A stretch of DNA of 64,000 bases from Levilactobacillus acidifarinae DSM 19394 = JCM 15949 (GTDB taxonomy: Bacteria > Bacillota > Bacilli > Lactobacillales > Lactobacillaceae), in the NCBI RefSeq assembly GCF_001434835.1, contig NZ_AZDV01000028.1:85695-149694 (forward strand), read 5' to 3'. The notes under the pieces are model-generated. The model searched no databases, had not been told where the DNA came from, and worked only from the letters and a program-made list of their open reading frames with translations. Below are positions 29,140 through 38,698 of the stretch, piece by piece (position 1 is the stretch's first letter; each line of letters opens with the position of its first letter). The translations under genes and the position numbers were made by a program.

Positions 29140-29988
29140 TTATTCTGTGAGTTCGACCCGCACCATGCGGTCGTGGCCACTCAGGTCCTGCCGAATGGTC
29201 ACGTGCGCCGTGGGCAACGCCGTTTGAAAGATCTCCCGGACCGCCGCCCCTTGCTGGTACCCCAGCTCAGCGAAGAAATTCCCCCGGGCCGTTAACACCG
29301 TGGGTAACGCCAGCGCGAACCGCTGATAGAACGCCAAACCGTGGTGGGCCGCAAACAAAGCCGTTTGCGGCTCGTAGCGTTTCACGGAGTCGTCCATGAC
29401 CGCCGTTTCCGTCCGGTCAATGTACGGGGGATTCGACACGATCACGTCGAAGCGCTGACCAGCCACCGGAGCAAACAAGTCGCCGACGGCTAAGGTCACG
29501 GCCGGTGCCCAAGTCTGCACGTTGCGTTGCGCCACGGCGATGGCCGCAGCCGAAATGTCCGTCCCCGTCACCCGCCAAGCGGGACGTTCTGCCTGTAAGG
29601 TCACGGCGATGGCGCCGCTTCCGGTCCCCACGTCGAGAACCCGTTGGGCGGTGGTCGACTGACTGTTCAGGACCCACTCGACCAACTCTTCGGTTTCGAC
29701 CCGTGGAATCAACGTCGCCGGACTTACCACAAACTCCCGGCCGTAAAAGGGCGCGTGGCCCAATACGTATTGGGCGGGCTCACCCGCACTGACTCGCGTT
29801 ACCTGTTGTTGGTAGCGGCTCAGCTGATTGGTTGGCATGACGTCGCGGTAATGCTGGACCAACTGGGTAAAGGTCCAGTGCTGACTTTCTAGCAACAGAA
29901 ACTGGGCGGCACTGGGATCTTGTTGGACGGTCGTCAGCTGGTGCTCGGCGGCCTTAAGCGCCGCAAAGTACGTGACCGAATTAGCCAT
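29140..29988 (-). CDS. prmC: Release factor glutamine N5-methyltransferase
   Basis: Methylates the glutamine of the GGQ motif in release factors. The 282-residue protein has an N-terminal helical domain and a SAM-binding domain with [16 protein letters not shown] and the substrate motif VIVSNPPYI. Its start overlaps the end of prfA by 8 bases, so enzyme and substrate are translationally coupled. Confidence 0.97.
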   Translation of the reverse strand: MANSVTYFAALKAAEHQLTTVQQDPSAAQFLLLESQHWTFTQLVQHYRDVMPTNQLSRYQQQVTRVSAGEPAQYVLGHAPFYGREFVVSPATLIPRVETEELVEWVLNSQSTTAQRVLDVGTGSGAIAVTLQAERPAWRVTGTDISAAAIAVAQRNVQTWAPAVTLAVGDLFAPVAGQRFDVIVSNPPYIDRTETAVMDDSVKRYEPQTALFAAHHGLAFYQRFALALPTVLTARGNFFAELGYQQGAAVREIFQTALPTAHVTIRQDLSGHDRMVRVELTE

Positions 29989-31066
29989 TATTCTTTAAGT
30001 TTTCCAATTTAGCGGCCTGATCGGACAAAATCAACGCATCGATAATGTCGTCGAGTTCACCGTTCATGATCCGGTCTAGCTTGTTTAACGTCAACCCAAT
30101 CCGGTGGTCGGTGACCCGGTTTTGCGGGTAGTTGTAGGTCCGAATCCGTTCGGAACGGTCCCCGGTCCCCACGGCCGACTTCCGTTCGGCGTTATAGGCA
30201 CTTTCTTCTTGTTGCTTGTAGTAATCGTAGACCCGTGCCTTTAAGATTTGCATGGCCTTGGCCCGGTTTTGTTGCTGTGACCGTTCGTCTTGCATGGCCA
30301 CCACGATTCCAGTTGGCAAGTGGGTCATCCGCACGGCCGAAGAGGTCTTGTTGATGTGTTGCCCACCGGCACCGGATGACCGGTAAACGTCGGTCCGAAT
30401 GTCCTTGGGGTCGATATCGATATCGACGTCTTCTTCTTCGGGCATGACCCCGACCGTCGCGGTACTGGTGTGCACCCGGCCGGCAGATTCCGTGACGGGA
30501 ACCCGTTGGACCCGGTGCGCCCCGTTTTCGTACTTCAGCTTCGAGTAGACCTTATCACCCGTAATCATCATGACAATTTCCTTGAAGCCCCCAACTTCGG
30601 TGGCGTTCTCGTCAACGATTTCCGTCTTCCACCCTTGGCGTTCGGCGTACTTAGAGTACATGCTGAAAAGGTCGGCCGCAAACAAGCTGGCTTCGTCCCC
30701 ACCGGCGGCCCCGTGAATTTCCATGATGATGTTCTTATCATCGTTCGGGTCCTTCGGTAACAGTAAGAGCTTGATGGCGTCTTCTAACTTTTCCTTCTGG
30801 TCGGTGAGATCCTTCAACTCGTCTTTGACCATGCTTTCCATGTCATCGTCGAGCTTTTCGCGGAGCATCTCGTCGTCATCCTTAATTTGCTTGGTGACGT
30901 CTTGGTATTGGTGGTACTTTTCCACCGTTTCGCGGAGTTCCCCCTCTTCTTTCGACAGGGCCATGAATTTTTGCGTATCCGCAATGACTTCCGGATCGCT
31001 GATTAATTCGTTGAGCTCGTCGTAACGGTCCGCGACGGCTTGGAGCTTATCAAACATTTCATCCAT
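29981..31066 (-). CDS. prfA: Peptide chain release factor 1
   Basis: RF1 recognises UAA and UAG. The 361-residue protein has the GGQ motif in [13 protein letters not shown], the recognition tripeptide PVT in [13 protein letters not shown], and the RF1-type N-terminal coiled coil. The ATG at 31066 lies 10 bases after GAGG. It lies 20 bases downstream of tdk. Confidence 0.98.
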   Translation of the reverse strand: MDEMFDKLQAVADRYDELNELISDPEVIADTQKFMALSKEEGELRETVEKYHQYQDVTKQIKDDDEMLREKLDDDMESMVKDELKDLTDQKEKLEDAIKLLLLPKDPNDDKNIIMEIHGAAGGDEASLFAADLFSMYSKYAERQGWKTEIVDENATEVGGFKEIVMMITGDKVYSKLKYENGAHRVQRVPVTESAGRVHTSTATVGVMPEEEDVDIDIDPKDIRTDVYRSSGAGGQHINKTSSAVRMTHLPTGIVVAMQDERSQQQNRAKAMQILKARVYDYYKQQEESAYNAERKSAVGTGDRSERIRTYNYPQNRVTDHRIGLTLNKLDRIMNGELDDIIDALILSDQAAKLENLKNNG

Positions 31067-31086
31067 TTCGTTTTAACCTCGTTTCG

Positions 31087-31671
31087 TTATTGCCCCATCT
31101 GGTCCAACGGCGGGTTGAAATAGTGCCGCCGACAAACCGGATAGTAGGCTTCGTTACCGCCAATCTGAACCTGTTCACCCTCGTAGACGGGTTTCCCGTC
31201 GTGGAAGCGCAGGTTCATAATGGCCTTTTTGGTACAGAACCAACAAATGGTTTTCATTTCTTCAATCTTATCTGCATATAATAGAAGGTATTTCGATCCT
31301 TCAAACAACTCGTTACGAAAATCGTTCTTTAACCCAAAGGTCATGACCGGGATATGGAGGTCATCCACAATCTTTGCCAGTTGAAACACGTGATCCTTGG
31401 TCAAAAACTGGGCCTCATCGATCAGGATACAGTTGGCCTGCGGATCTAACTTTTCCACTTCATCGTAGACGTTAGTCGTCGCAAAAATTGGATGTGCGGG
31501 ACGTCTCAGCCCGATGCGACTGGAAATGGCCCCGACGCCGTCTCTGGTGTCCAAGCCACTGGTCATAATAATGACCCGTTTATGTTGTTCCTCATAGTTA
31601 TGGGCGACCTTTAAAATTTCAATGGACTTCCCACTATTCATTGCGCCGTACCGAAAAAAGAGCTGCGCCAC
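31087..31671 (-). CDS. tdk: Thymidine kinase
   Basis: Type II thymidine kinase, 194 residues. P-loop GAMNSGKS (residues 9-16), catalytic glutamate in [10 protein letters not shown], and a C-terminal zinc site with CWFC and a later cysteine/CRRHYF. It starts with GTG after GGTGGGAG. First gene of the tdk-prfA-prmC-tsaC operon. Confidence 0.97.
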   Translation of the reverse strand: MAQLFFRYGAMNSGKSIEILKVAHNYEEQHKRVIIMTSGLDTRDGVGAISSRIGLRRPAHPIFATTNVYDEVEKLDPQANCILIDEAQFLTKDHVFQLAKIVDDLHIPVMTFGLKNDFRNELFEGSKYLLLYADKIEEMKTICWFCTKKAIMNLRFHDGKPVYEGEQVQIGGNEAYYPVCRRHYFNPPLDQMGQ

Positions 31672-31705
31672 GTTACTCCCACCTTTTTTTGACAGTTTCT
31701 AATCT

Positions 31706-31711
31706 ATTATA
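31706..31711 (-). promoter_or_regulatory. -10 element of the tdk operon
   Basis: The minus strand reads TATAAT exactly, about 35 bases before the tdk GTG. The -35 region is poor. Confidence 0.5.
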
Positions 31712-31860
31712 GCCGATTGCCTGGGAAAATTCGACCAGAGAAGTTGAAAAATCGCGGCTTTCGTGCTGGAAGCGTTCCCGGTCGCACGCGGGCCGGCAGG
31801 GACGGTTTCCTTGCAATTTCGCAAAGTTCAAGACGTGGACTCCCCTATTTTTGAAAAAAA

Positions 31861-31869
31861 TGCTAGAAT
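31861..31869 (+). promoter_or_regulatory. Extended -10 of murT-gatD
   Basis: TGCTAGAAT is an extended -10 about 45 bases before murT. The rest of 31712-31860 holds no recognisable feature. Confidence 0.45.
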
Positions 31870-31915
31870 TAACGTTTGAGGTTCAACCAAGTCTTGTTTA
31901 AGGAGCGAAATGTCC

Positions 31916-33265
31916 ATGTCATTGCGAAGCGGTGTTGCCACCTTTGCGGGGAAATCGTCCTACTGGTTTCTCCACACCTTCTTACACGGGGGAAGTTCTT
32001 TGCCCGGTAAGATTACTTTAAAGTTAGACCCGCAAATCTTGCGGTCGTTAGGTGCCAAGTATGACGTGATCGTCATCACCGGGACTAACGGAAAAACGTT
32101 AACCACCGCCCTAACCGTGTCGGTGCTCCACGAAAAGTACCCAACGATTCTCACCAACCCCACGGGGTCCAACATGGAACAAGGAATCGTCACGACCTTT
32201 TTAAACGCGAAGAACCCGAAAACCGGTCGGCCCCTCGCCGTACTGGAAGTCGACGAAGCCAACGTGATCAAGGTCACCCAATACATCGAACCCAAGGCCT
32301 TTGTCTTTACCAACATTTTTAGAGATCAGATGGACCGCTACGGTGAAATCTACACGACTTACCAGAAGATCCTGGACGGCGTGGCGCTCGCGCCGAACGC
32401 GACGATCATCGCTAACGGGGATTCGCCCATCTTTAATTCCAAGCACCTGCCCAATCCGATCCAATACTACGGGTTTGACGACCAACCGGACCGTGATTTC
32501 AAGGCTAAGCCCAACACGGACGGGGTCCTGTGTCCAAACTGTCAACACATCTTACACTACCACACGCTGACCTACAGCAATCAGGGCAAGTATTTCTGCC
32601 CCCACTGTGGCTTTAAACGCCCCGACCTGACCTACCGGTTGACTCAGCTGGGCACCCAAACGCCAACGTCTTCACAATTCACCATCGACGGTCACGCGTT
32701 TAAAATTACGGTCGGCGGAACTTACAACATCTATAACGCCTTAGCCGCTTACGCGGTGGGCCGGTTCATGGGGGTCACCCCCGAACAGATTGCCCACGCC
32801 TTCACGGCTAACGAGCAAGTCTTCGGCCGCCAGGAAGTCATCGACGTCAACGGCAAGCGGGTCACCATCATCCTGGTCAAAAACCCGGTCGGTTTAGACC
32901 AAGTCCTGCACATGATTGGCACGGATCCCCAGCCGTTCTCGTTTGTGGGCCTGTTAAACGCCAATTACGCCGACGGGATCGATACCAGTTGGATCTGGGA
33001 CGGCGACTTTGAGCAACTCGCCGATTCCAACATCCCCACGTTCATCACCGGGGGCGAACGGTACAAGGACATCACCTTCCGCCTCAAGGTGGCCGGGGTG
33101 CCCGACGACAAGCACATCGTCGAACCTAGTCTGGAGAAGGTGGTCGACCGGATTCAGGAAGTGCCGACCGAACGGGTCTACGTGCTGGCCACCTACACGG
33201 CCATGCTCCAACTACGGAAGATCTTAGCTAGCCAAGGTTTCATTAAGGAGGGACTCGGCGTATGA
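31916..33265 (+). CDS. murT: Lipid II isoglutaminyl synthase, MurT subunit
   Basis: MurT with GatD amidates the D-glutamate of lipid II to D-isoglutamine. The 449-residue Mur-ligase-like protein shows the ATP site VITGTNGKTLTTAL, an internal zinc ribbon (CPNC at about 209-212 and CPHC at about 229-232), and the C-terminal DUF1727 domain. The ATG at 31916 is preferred because AAGGAG lies 10 bases upstream; an ATG two codons earlier has a spacing of only 4. The stop overlaps the gatD start (ATGA), indicating coupled synthesis of the complex. Confidence 0.95.
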   Translation: MSLRSGVATFAGKSSYWFLHTFLHGGSSLPGKITLKLDPQILRSLGAKYDVIVITGTNGKTLTTALTVSVLHEKYPTILTNPTGSNMEQGIVTTFLNAKNPKTGRPLAVLEVDEANVIKVTQYIEPKAFVFTNIFRDQMDRYGEIYTTYQKILDGVALAPNATIIANGDSPIFNSKHLPNPIQYYGFDDQPDRDFKAKPNTDGVLCPNCQHILHYHTLTYSNQGKYFCPHCGFKRPDLTYRLTQLGTQTPTSSQFTIDGHAFKITVGGTYNIYNALAAYAVGRFMGVTPEQIAHAFTANEQVFGRQEVIDVNGKRVTIILVKNPVGLDQVLHMIGTDPQPFSFVGLLNANYADGIDTSWIWDGDFEQLADSNIPTFITGGERYKDITFRLKVAGVPDDKHIVEPSLEKVVDRIQEVPTERVYVLATYTAMLQLRKILASQGFIKEGLGV

Positions 33266-33966
33266 CATACGAACTAAACGTCGCCCATCTGTACGGCGAC
33301 CTAATGAATACCTACGGCGACGTGGGCAACATCCTGGCGTTAAACTACTATGCCAAGCAAATGGACGTACACTTAAACGTCCAAGTCGTCAGTCTGGAAG
33401 AAGACTTCCACGCGGCCGACTACGATCTGGCCTTCTTTGGCGGTGGCCAGGACTTTGAACAAACCATCGTAGCTAAAGACATCCAGACCAAAAAGGCGGA
33501 ACTGACCAAGTTTATCGAATCCGGCGGTCCCCTACTGGCCATCTGTGGCGGTTACCAACTCTTAGGTCACTACTACATCGGTGCCGATGGTGAAAAGCTT
33601 CCCGGAATTGGGGCGTTGGACCACTACACCCTAGCGCAGGATCACAACCGCTTTATTGGCGACATCGTGATTAAGAACCAAGAAACCGGCGAGACCTACC
33701 ACGGCTTTGAAAACCACCAGGGACGGACCTTTATCGGTAAAGGCGAACGGCCTTTAGGTAACGTGGTCAGTGGTAAGGGCAATAACGGCGAAGACGGCAC
33801 TGAAGGCGCCATCTATAAGAACGTCTACTGTTCATACTTCCACGGCCCCATCCTCACGCGAAACGGCGACATCGCCAAGCACCTGTTGATTGCCGCGTTA
33901 AAGCGTAAGTTCCCCAACGACGACTTCAGTCAACAGGAAGCTTTGCCGATCCCGGCAACCTTCTAA
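33262..33966 (+). CDS. gatD: Lipid II isoglutaminyl synthase, glutaminase subunit GatD
   Basis: Class I-like glutamine amidotransferase supplying ammonia to MurT. The 234-residue protein has the nucleophile cysteine 95 in LLAICGGYQLLG and the catalytic histidine 194 in CSYFHGPIL. The N-terminal NVAHLYGDLMNTYGDVGN block is characteristic of GatD. It overlaps murT by 4 bases. Confidence 0.95.
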   Translation: MTYELNVAHLYGDLMNTYGDVGNILALNYYAKQMDVHLNVQVVSLEEDFHAADYDLAFFGGGQDFEQTIVAKDIQTKKAELTKFIESGGPLLAICGGYQLLGHYYIGADGEKLPGIGALDHYTLAQDHNRFIGDIVIKNQETGETYHGFENHQGRTFIGKGERPLGNVVSGKGNNGEDGTEGAIYKNVYCSYFHGPILTRNGDIAKHLLIAALKRKFPNDDFSQQEALPIPATF

Positions 33967-34176
33967 CCCCGTTACGCGTCATGCAAGCACTGGTCTTAAA
34001 AAATAAATTTAACAAGTCTGGTGCTTCCGAATCAGTCAGAAACGGGCTGGAATGGGCTGGGCACGGCTTCCAGCTCATACTGGCCATGACCACAACTCAA
34101 ATGCATTTTTTCGATCAAATAATACTGACTGGTTATTCTAATCGACATGCCAGTCGATACCACCCATAACGTTCCC
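33967..34176. other. Structured intergenic region, no gene
   Basis: About 210 bp after gatD. It contains the inverted repeats GCTGGAA/TTCCAGC (about 34047-34077), ATCGAC/GTCGAT around ATGCCA (34140-34157), and a competing GACTGG/CCAGTC pair. A 62-codon frame across it has no ribosome site and no protein-like composition. Confidence 0.5.
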
Positions 34177-34224
34177 AAAAATAATCCCCCGTAAAATCGT
34201 TCTGATTTTACGGGGGATCTTTTT
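34177..34224. terminator. Bidirectional terminator between gatD and the serine hydrolase gene
   Basis: TCCCCCGTAAAATC (34185-34198) and GATTTTACGGGGGA (34204-34217) form a perfect 14-bp stem. TCTTTTTAG follows on the plus strand and TTATTTTTG on the minus strand. Confidence 0.92.
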
Positions 34225-34226
34225 AG

Positions 34227-35246
34227 TTAAATCGTCGTTTTTTCGGCGAGATACGTGCCAATCACCGCATTCCGTTGATCTAAGTACGGTAGGTTCGGCG
34301 CCACCGGATGGACCCGGTTGGTCAAGAAGACCATGGCCTGAGCGGTCTGCGGATCAATCACCAAATAGGTACCCGTGAACCCGGAATGCCAGAGGACCCG
34401 GTGGGCGGTCGGCCATTGGGTAGCCGTCAACGCCCAACCTAAGGAACGACCGGCTTGACCGGTCGGCGTCCAGTCGGCCACGAGGCGGCGCACCCAGGTC
34501 GGGGGCAAAACGGCCGCTACCCGTTCGGGGTGACAGTACGCTTGGCAGAAGCGCACGAGGTCATCGACCGTACTGAACAGGCCGGCCGACCCGCAGCGGC
34601 GCTGTAACACGTACCCCTTGGGATCGTGAACGGCGCCCCGCACCAGTCCCCGGTTAGGCGTAATGGCCGTGGGCACACAGGCGTGCGGATCGGTGGGCGT
34701 AAAGGTACTGTGCGTCATTCCTAGGGGCGTGAGTACCCGTTTTTGCACGGCTACCTGAACCGGTTCCCCCAGGATTTTTTCAATAATCCAGCCCATGAAG
34801 ATATAATTCACGTCGGCGTAGACCATCTTGCCGTTAAAGGTGGGGCCGACGTGTAACCCCAATAGTGCCCGGGTCAACTCTGAGGCGTTCAGTTGGTTGC
34901 GGTTGGGGATGTACCCCGTGATGCCCGAGGTGTGGGTCAACAGATGTTGAATCGTTACCCGGTCATCGCCAAACGCGGGCAACCAGGTTGTGACGGGATC
35001 CGTCAGCCGTAAGCGCCCCGCGGCGAGGAGCTGCAGGGTGACACTTAACGTCCCGACTACCTTGGTCAAAGACGCCAAGTCATAGGTCATCCCCGCGCGT
35101 AACGGTTCGGCAGTCGGAACCAGTGCGGCTTGACCGATTTGACCCGATTCGACCCGGTCACCGTCGATAAACGCGTAACTAACACCGGGAACCACTCCCG
35201 CCGAAACTAGCCGCCGCAAAGCGGCCTTAGTTGCCTGATAAGCCAT
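34227..35246 (-). CDS. Serine hydrolase, beta-lactamase class C / penicillin-binding-like
   Basis: A 339-residue member of the beta-lactamase/transpeptidase-like superfamily. The nucleophile motif SxxK is SLTK in YDLASLTKVVG; the second motif is the tyrosine segment YADVNYIFMGWIIEK; the third reads HSGFTGT in place of KTG. These are common in Lactobacillus esterase or peptidase-type members rather than true beta-lactamases. No signal peptide is seen, so it is probably cytoplasmic. The ATG at 35246 has GAGAGAAGGGG upstream; the longer frame is not supported. The natural substrate is unknown. Confidence 0.88.
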   Translation of the reverse strand: MAYQATKAALRRLVSAGVVPGVSYAFIDGDRVESGQIGQAALVPTAEPLRAGMTYDLASLTKVVGTLSVTLQLLAAGRLRLTDPVTTWLPAFGDDRVTIQHLLTHTSGITGYIPNRNQLNASELTRALLGLHVGPTFNGKMVYADVNYIFMGWIIEKILGEPVQVAVQKRVLTPLGMTHSTFTPTDPHACVPTAITPNRGLVRGAVHDPKGYVLQRRCGSAGLFSTVDDLVRFCQAYCHPERVAAVLPPTWVRRLVADWTPTGQAGRSLGWALTATQWPTAHRVLWHSGFTGTYLVIDPQTAQAMVFLTNRVHPVAPNLPYLDQRNAVIGTYLAEKTTI

Positions 35247-35317
35247 CGTACCCCTTCTCTCTGTTTTCCATTTAACCGCAAATATTGAGGGAACGCAATG
35301 GTCCTTGATCAATTGGG

Positions 35318-36763
35318 TTATCGACTTAATTGTTGACGAATCAGGGTTGCTAGAATCGTGACCCCCCGCCGAAATTCGGCCGGGGTCGCGTAGGCGTACG
35401 ACAACCGTAAGGCGTTCGTGGGGGCGCCGTACACCGTCCCAGGATTGGCCAAGACGCCCTGCGCCAAGGCCGCTTGAAAGAGCCGCGGTAGCTCAACTTT
35501 AGCGGGTAACTGAACCCACAGATAAAAGCCCCCGGCGGGCCGATTCCAGGTCGCTAAGTCCCCCAGCGTCGCCGTTAGGCTGGCTAACGCCGCCTCCCGC
35601 CGTTCTCGTAGTTGGTCGCGCAACCGTTGTAGGGTTCGGGGATAATCCGGGGCCGTCAACAGGTTAACCAACGTTTGTTGCGACAACGTGCTGGCCCCGT
35701 AGTCCATCTGCATTTTAACGTCAGCCAACCGGGCCACCACGGCCTGAGGTCCGACCAACCACCCCACCCGTAAGCCGGGCGCCAGGTCCTTCGAAACGGT
35801 CCCCAGATATAAGACGTTGCCCTGGGTATCGTGAGCTTTCAACGGCAGCGGTGGCCGCTGGTCTAACCACAGCTCCTGGTAAGCCGTATCCTCGATGATC
35901 GGTAGTTGATATTTCTGGGCAAAGGTCAGTAGGTCGGTGCGCCGTTGGACCGTCATCACGGTGCCCAACGGGTTATCGAAAGTGGGGACCGTGTAGAGTA
36001 GCTGCGGTTGCGGACTTACCGGAATATGCCAATAGGCCAGTCCTTGTTCATCGACCGGCAAGGGCGCCCACTTGGCCTGGACCGATTCTAACACCCGCAG
36101 CGATCGTAAATAACTAGCCGCCGCCGTATAGACCGTGGTCCCCGGCTTCAACAGGGCCGCCGTAATGAGCTGGAGGGCCTGTAAGGAGCCCGAGGTGATC
36201 AAGATATTATCGACGGTGGTCTGGACGCCCCAGGTCTTTAGCCGCTGGACCAGCGCTTCCCGTAAGGCTAAACTCCCCAGTGCCGGCAGGTAATTTAACG
36301 TGGTCAGTTGATCGGCTGCCTGGTGCATGGCCGTTTGGACGGCCCGTCGCGGAAACAGGTCCGGGCCCAGTTCGCCGGTGCTCAGCCGAATTGGGGTCGT
36401 AAATTCGCGTTGATTAATGGTCTGAATGGTGGGTTGATTGGCGCTAAACTCTCCCGCGTGCACCCACCGTTGCCAATCCGGCGTCGCACTCAGCAGTGTC
36501 GACCACGAATTACTGGCCACCCGGGTGCCCCGCCCGTGAGCGGTCATCACCACGCCTAACGCCTGCAATTCGGCAATCGCCGTGTGAATAGTACTGCGGT
36601 TCACCCGGTAGGTCTGGGCTAACTCCCGTTGCGGTGGGAGTTGTTGACCGACCAACCAGTTTCCCTGGCGAATCTGAGTCACACAGTAAGTGATCAATTG
36701 TTGGTAGAGTGGCGTGGCACTTTCTCGTTGTGGCTGCCACCGAAACTGAACCGTCTGAGCCAT
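35318..36763 (-). CDS. MocR-family regulator: GntR helix-turn-helix fused to aminotransferase
   Basis: The 481-residue protein has a winged-helix GntR domain (about 15-82; PLYQQLITYCVTQIRQGNW, then LPPQRELAQTYRVNRSTIHTAI) and a class I aminotransferase-like domain (about 120-480). The PLP lysine is K325 in GTVSKDLAPGLRVGW, with D292 in the cofactor pocket. Such proteins sense PLP or amino-compound ligands; PdxR is one example. No pdxST or GABA genes are adjacent, so the target is unknown. It lies upstream of the serine hydrolase gene on the same strand (71-base gap), a possible target. Confidence 0.92.
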   Translation of the reverse strand: MAQTVQFRWQPQRESATPLYQQLITYCVTQIRQGNWLVGQQLPPQRELAQTYRVNRSTIHTAIAELQALGVVMTAHGRGTRVASNSWSTLLSATPDWQRWVHAGEFSANQPTIQTINQREFTTPIRLSTGELGPDLFPRRAVQTAMHQAADQLTTLNYLPALGSLALREALVQRLKTWGVQTTVDNILITSGSLQALQLITAALLKPGTTVYTAAASYLRSLRVLESVQAKWAPLPVDEQGLAYWHIPVSPQPQLLYTVPTFDNPLGTVMTVQRRTDLLTFAQKYQLPIIEDTAYQELWLDQRPPLPLKAHDTQGNVLYLGTVSKDLAPGLRVGWLVGPQAVVARLADVKMQMDYGASTLSQQTLVNLLTAPDYPRTLQRLRDQLRERREAALASLTATLGDLATWNRPAGGFYLWVQLPAKVELPRLFQAALAQGVLANPGTVYGAPTNALRLSYAYATPAEFRRGVTILATLIRQQLSR

Positions 36764-36799
36764 GGGGCTTCCCCTCCTTTTGTCCTTAGTTTAGCACAG

Positions 36800-36838
36800 A
36801 AAAAACGGCCGTTACCGCACTCAGGCGAAACGACCGTT
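36800..36838 (-). terminator. Terminator of the ABC exporter operon
   Basis: On the minus strand an AACGGTCGTT arm pairs with AACGGCCGTT across a GC-rich loop and is followed by TTTTTT. It lies 18 bases after the exporter stop. Confidence 0.8.
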
Positions 36839-36856
36839 AGACTTTGTAACGTTAAG

Positions 36857-38698
36857 TTAAGCTAAATTATTGCCCGCAAACTGACTGTTGTACAGGTCCG
36901 CGTAGAACCCGTGGGCCGCCAACAGACTGTCGTGGTTTCCGGTCTCCACGATGTGCCCGTGGTCCATGACCACGATATTTTCGGCGTTTTGAATCGTCGA
37001 CAACCGGTGGGCCACCACGAAACTAGTCCGGCCGGCCAGCAGGCGCTCCATAGCTTGCTGGATCAACATTTCCGTCCGCGTGTCCACGGAACTCGTGGCT
37101 TCATCTAGGATCAACACGTCGGGATCGGCCACGAAGGCCCGGGCAATCGTCAACAGTTGCCGTTGCCCCTGAGAAATATTGCTGGCCGCTTCGTTCAAGA
37201 TGGTGTCGTACCCATCCGGTAACTGCCGAATAAAGGTGTCCGCGTGGGCCGCCTTAGCCGCCGCATAAACCTCGTCGGCCGTCGCATTTTCCCGTCCGTA
37301 CTTGATGTTATCAAAGATACTGCCGGTAAAGAGCCAGGTATCTTGTAAGACCATGGCGAAGTGCTTCCGTAAATCCGTCCGAGCCACCGTATTCGTCGCT
37401 TGGCCCCGGTACTTGATCTGGCCACTCGCCACGTCGTAGAAGCGTTCCAGCAGATTAATGATGGTGGTCTTCCCAGCTCCGGTTGGGCCAACAATGGCAA
37501 CCATCTCGCCCGGTTTGACCGCCAGATTGAAGTCCTCAATCAACGGCTTGTCCGGCACGTACTGGAAGTTCACGTCGTCAAATTCAATGACGTTCCCCGC
37601 CTCAGCCGTCTGGACCGGCAATTGATCGTGGGCCGTCTGGGGCATGTCGTCTTCGTCAAGGACGGCAAAAACCCGTTCGGCGGAGGCAATCGTGGCCTGA
37701 ATCGTGTTGGTCAGGTTGGCCATCTGGGTGATGGGCTGGGAGAACTGGTTGGTATACTGCAGGAAGGCCTGCACGTTCCCTAAACTCACGGTCCCGTTAG
37801 CGACCTGAATCCCCCCAATCACCGCGACGGCCAGGTAATCCAGGTTCTTGACGAAGTTCATCAACGGGAAGATCAGACTGGAAACGAATTGCGCCTTCCA
37901 GGCCGACTTGTAGTACTTTTCGTTGTGTTCTTCAAACTGGTCCTGCACGTCGGCTTCCTGGTTAAAGGTCTTGACCACGGTATGGCCCGCGTAGGTTTCT
38001 TCAACCGTGTTGTTCAGTAACCCCAGGTTCTTCTGTTGACTGGCGAAGAACTTTTGCGACCGGGGGGCGACTAGCATGACCACGACCAGACTCAACGGGA
38101 CCGAGATCAAGGCAACTAACGTCAACCACCCACTAATGGTCAGCATCATGTACAGCACCCCAAAGAAGGTCAGCACACTGGTCACCAACTGGGACAGGGT
38201 CTGCTGCAACGTGCCCCCGATGTTATCCATATCGTTGGCCATCCGGGACATCAAGTCCCCGTTGCTATGCGTATCGTAATAACTGATTGGGAGGCGTTGC
38301 ATCTTAGCCTTCAGGTCCCGCCGTAACTGGTAAACCACCTTTTGGGCGATCCAGTTCATGATGACCTGTTGGACGATGCCGAACAGTGCCGCGCCCACGT
38401 ACAGAATCCCGACAATTAATAAAATGTGCCCAATTTTCCCAAAATTAATGGGTAAGCTGGTCATGGTAATGCCCGCCTTGAGCTCGGCGGTCCCCTTCAT
38501 CACACCTTTAAAGAGTTCCGTGGTGGCTTCCCCTAGAATCTTGGGGGTCCGAATCTGTAAGATCACGGAGGCCGCCGCAAAAATCATCACGACGACGATG
38601 CCGGGAATCCAGTGTTTCATATACCGAAAGAGGCGGCCGGTGGTCTTCCAGAAGCTTTGTGGCCGTTGTTTGGTGGCTGAACCGCGTCCGTTACGCAT
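36857..38698 (-). CDS. ABC exporter, half-transporter with consensus catalytic site
   Basis: Second subunit of a heterodimeric multidrug-type ABC exporter, 613 residues: six membrane helices (about 20-330) and an ATPase domain (about 360-600). Walker A is GPTGAGKTT and Walker [11 protein letters not shown] with the catalytic glutamate. The signature is ISQGQ rather than LSGGQ, as in LmrD/YheH-like partners. The ATG at 38698 lies after GGGGG with good spacing and overlaps the upstream gene by 8 bases (ATGCGTAA); the longer frame is within the upstream gene. Substrate is unknown. Confidence 0.92.
   Translation of the reverse strand: MRNGRGSATKQRPQSFWKTTGRLFRYMKHWIPGIVVVMIFAAASVILQIRTPKILGEATTELFKGVMKGTAELKAGITMTSLPINFGKIGHILLIVGILYVGAALFGIVQQVIMNWIAQKVVYQLRRDLKAKMQRLPISYYDTHSNGDLMSRMANDMDNIGGTLQQTLSQLVTSVLTFFGVLYMMLTISGWLTLVALISVPLSLVVVMLVAPRSQKFFASQQKNLGLLNNTVEETYAGHTVVKTFNQEADVQDQFEEHNEKYYKSAWKAQFVSSLIFPLMNFVKNLDYLAVAVIGGIQVANGTVSLGNVQAFLQYTNQFSQPITQMANLTNTIQATIASAERVFAVLDEDDMPQTAHDQLPVQTAEAGNVIEFDDVNFQYVPDKPLIEDFNLAVKPGEMVAIVGPTGAGKTTIINLLERFYDVASGQIKYRGQATNTVARTDLRKHFAMVLQDTWLFTGSIFDNIKYGRENATADEVYAAAKAAHADTFIRQLPDGYDTILNEAASNISQGQRQLLTIARAFVADPDVLILDEATSSVDTRTEMLIQQAMERLLAGRTSFVVAHRLSTIQNAENIVVMDHGHIVETGNHDSLLAAHGFYADLYNSQFAGNNLA

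Noticed and set aside
33981-34169. 62-codon frame after gatD
   Set aside because: No ribosome site, and it runs through several inverted repeats.
34227-35246. True beta-lactamase
   Set aside because: The KTG motif is HSG and there is no signal peptide; a general serine hydrolase is more likely.
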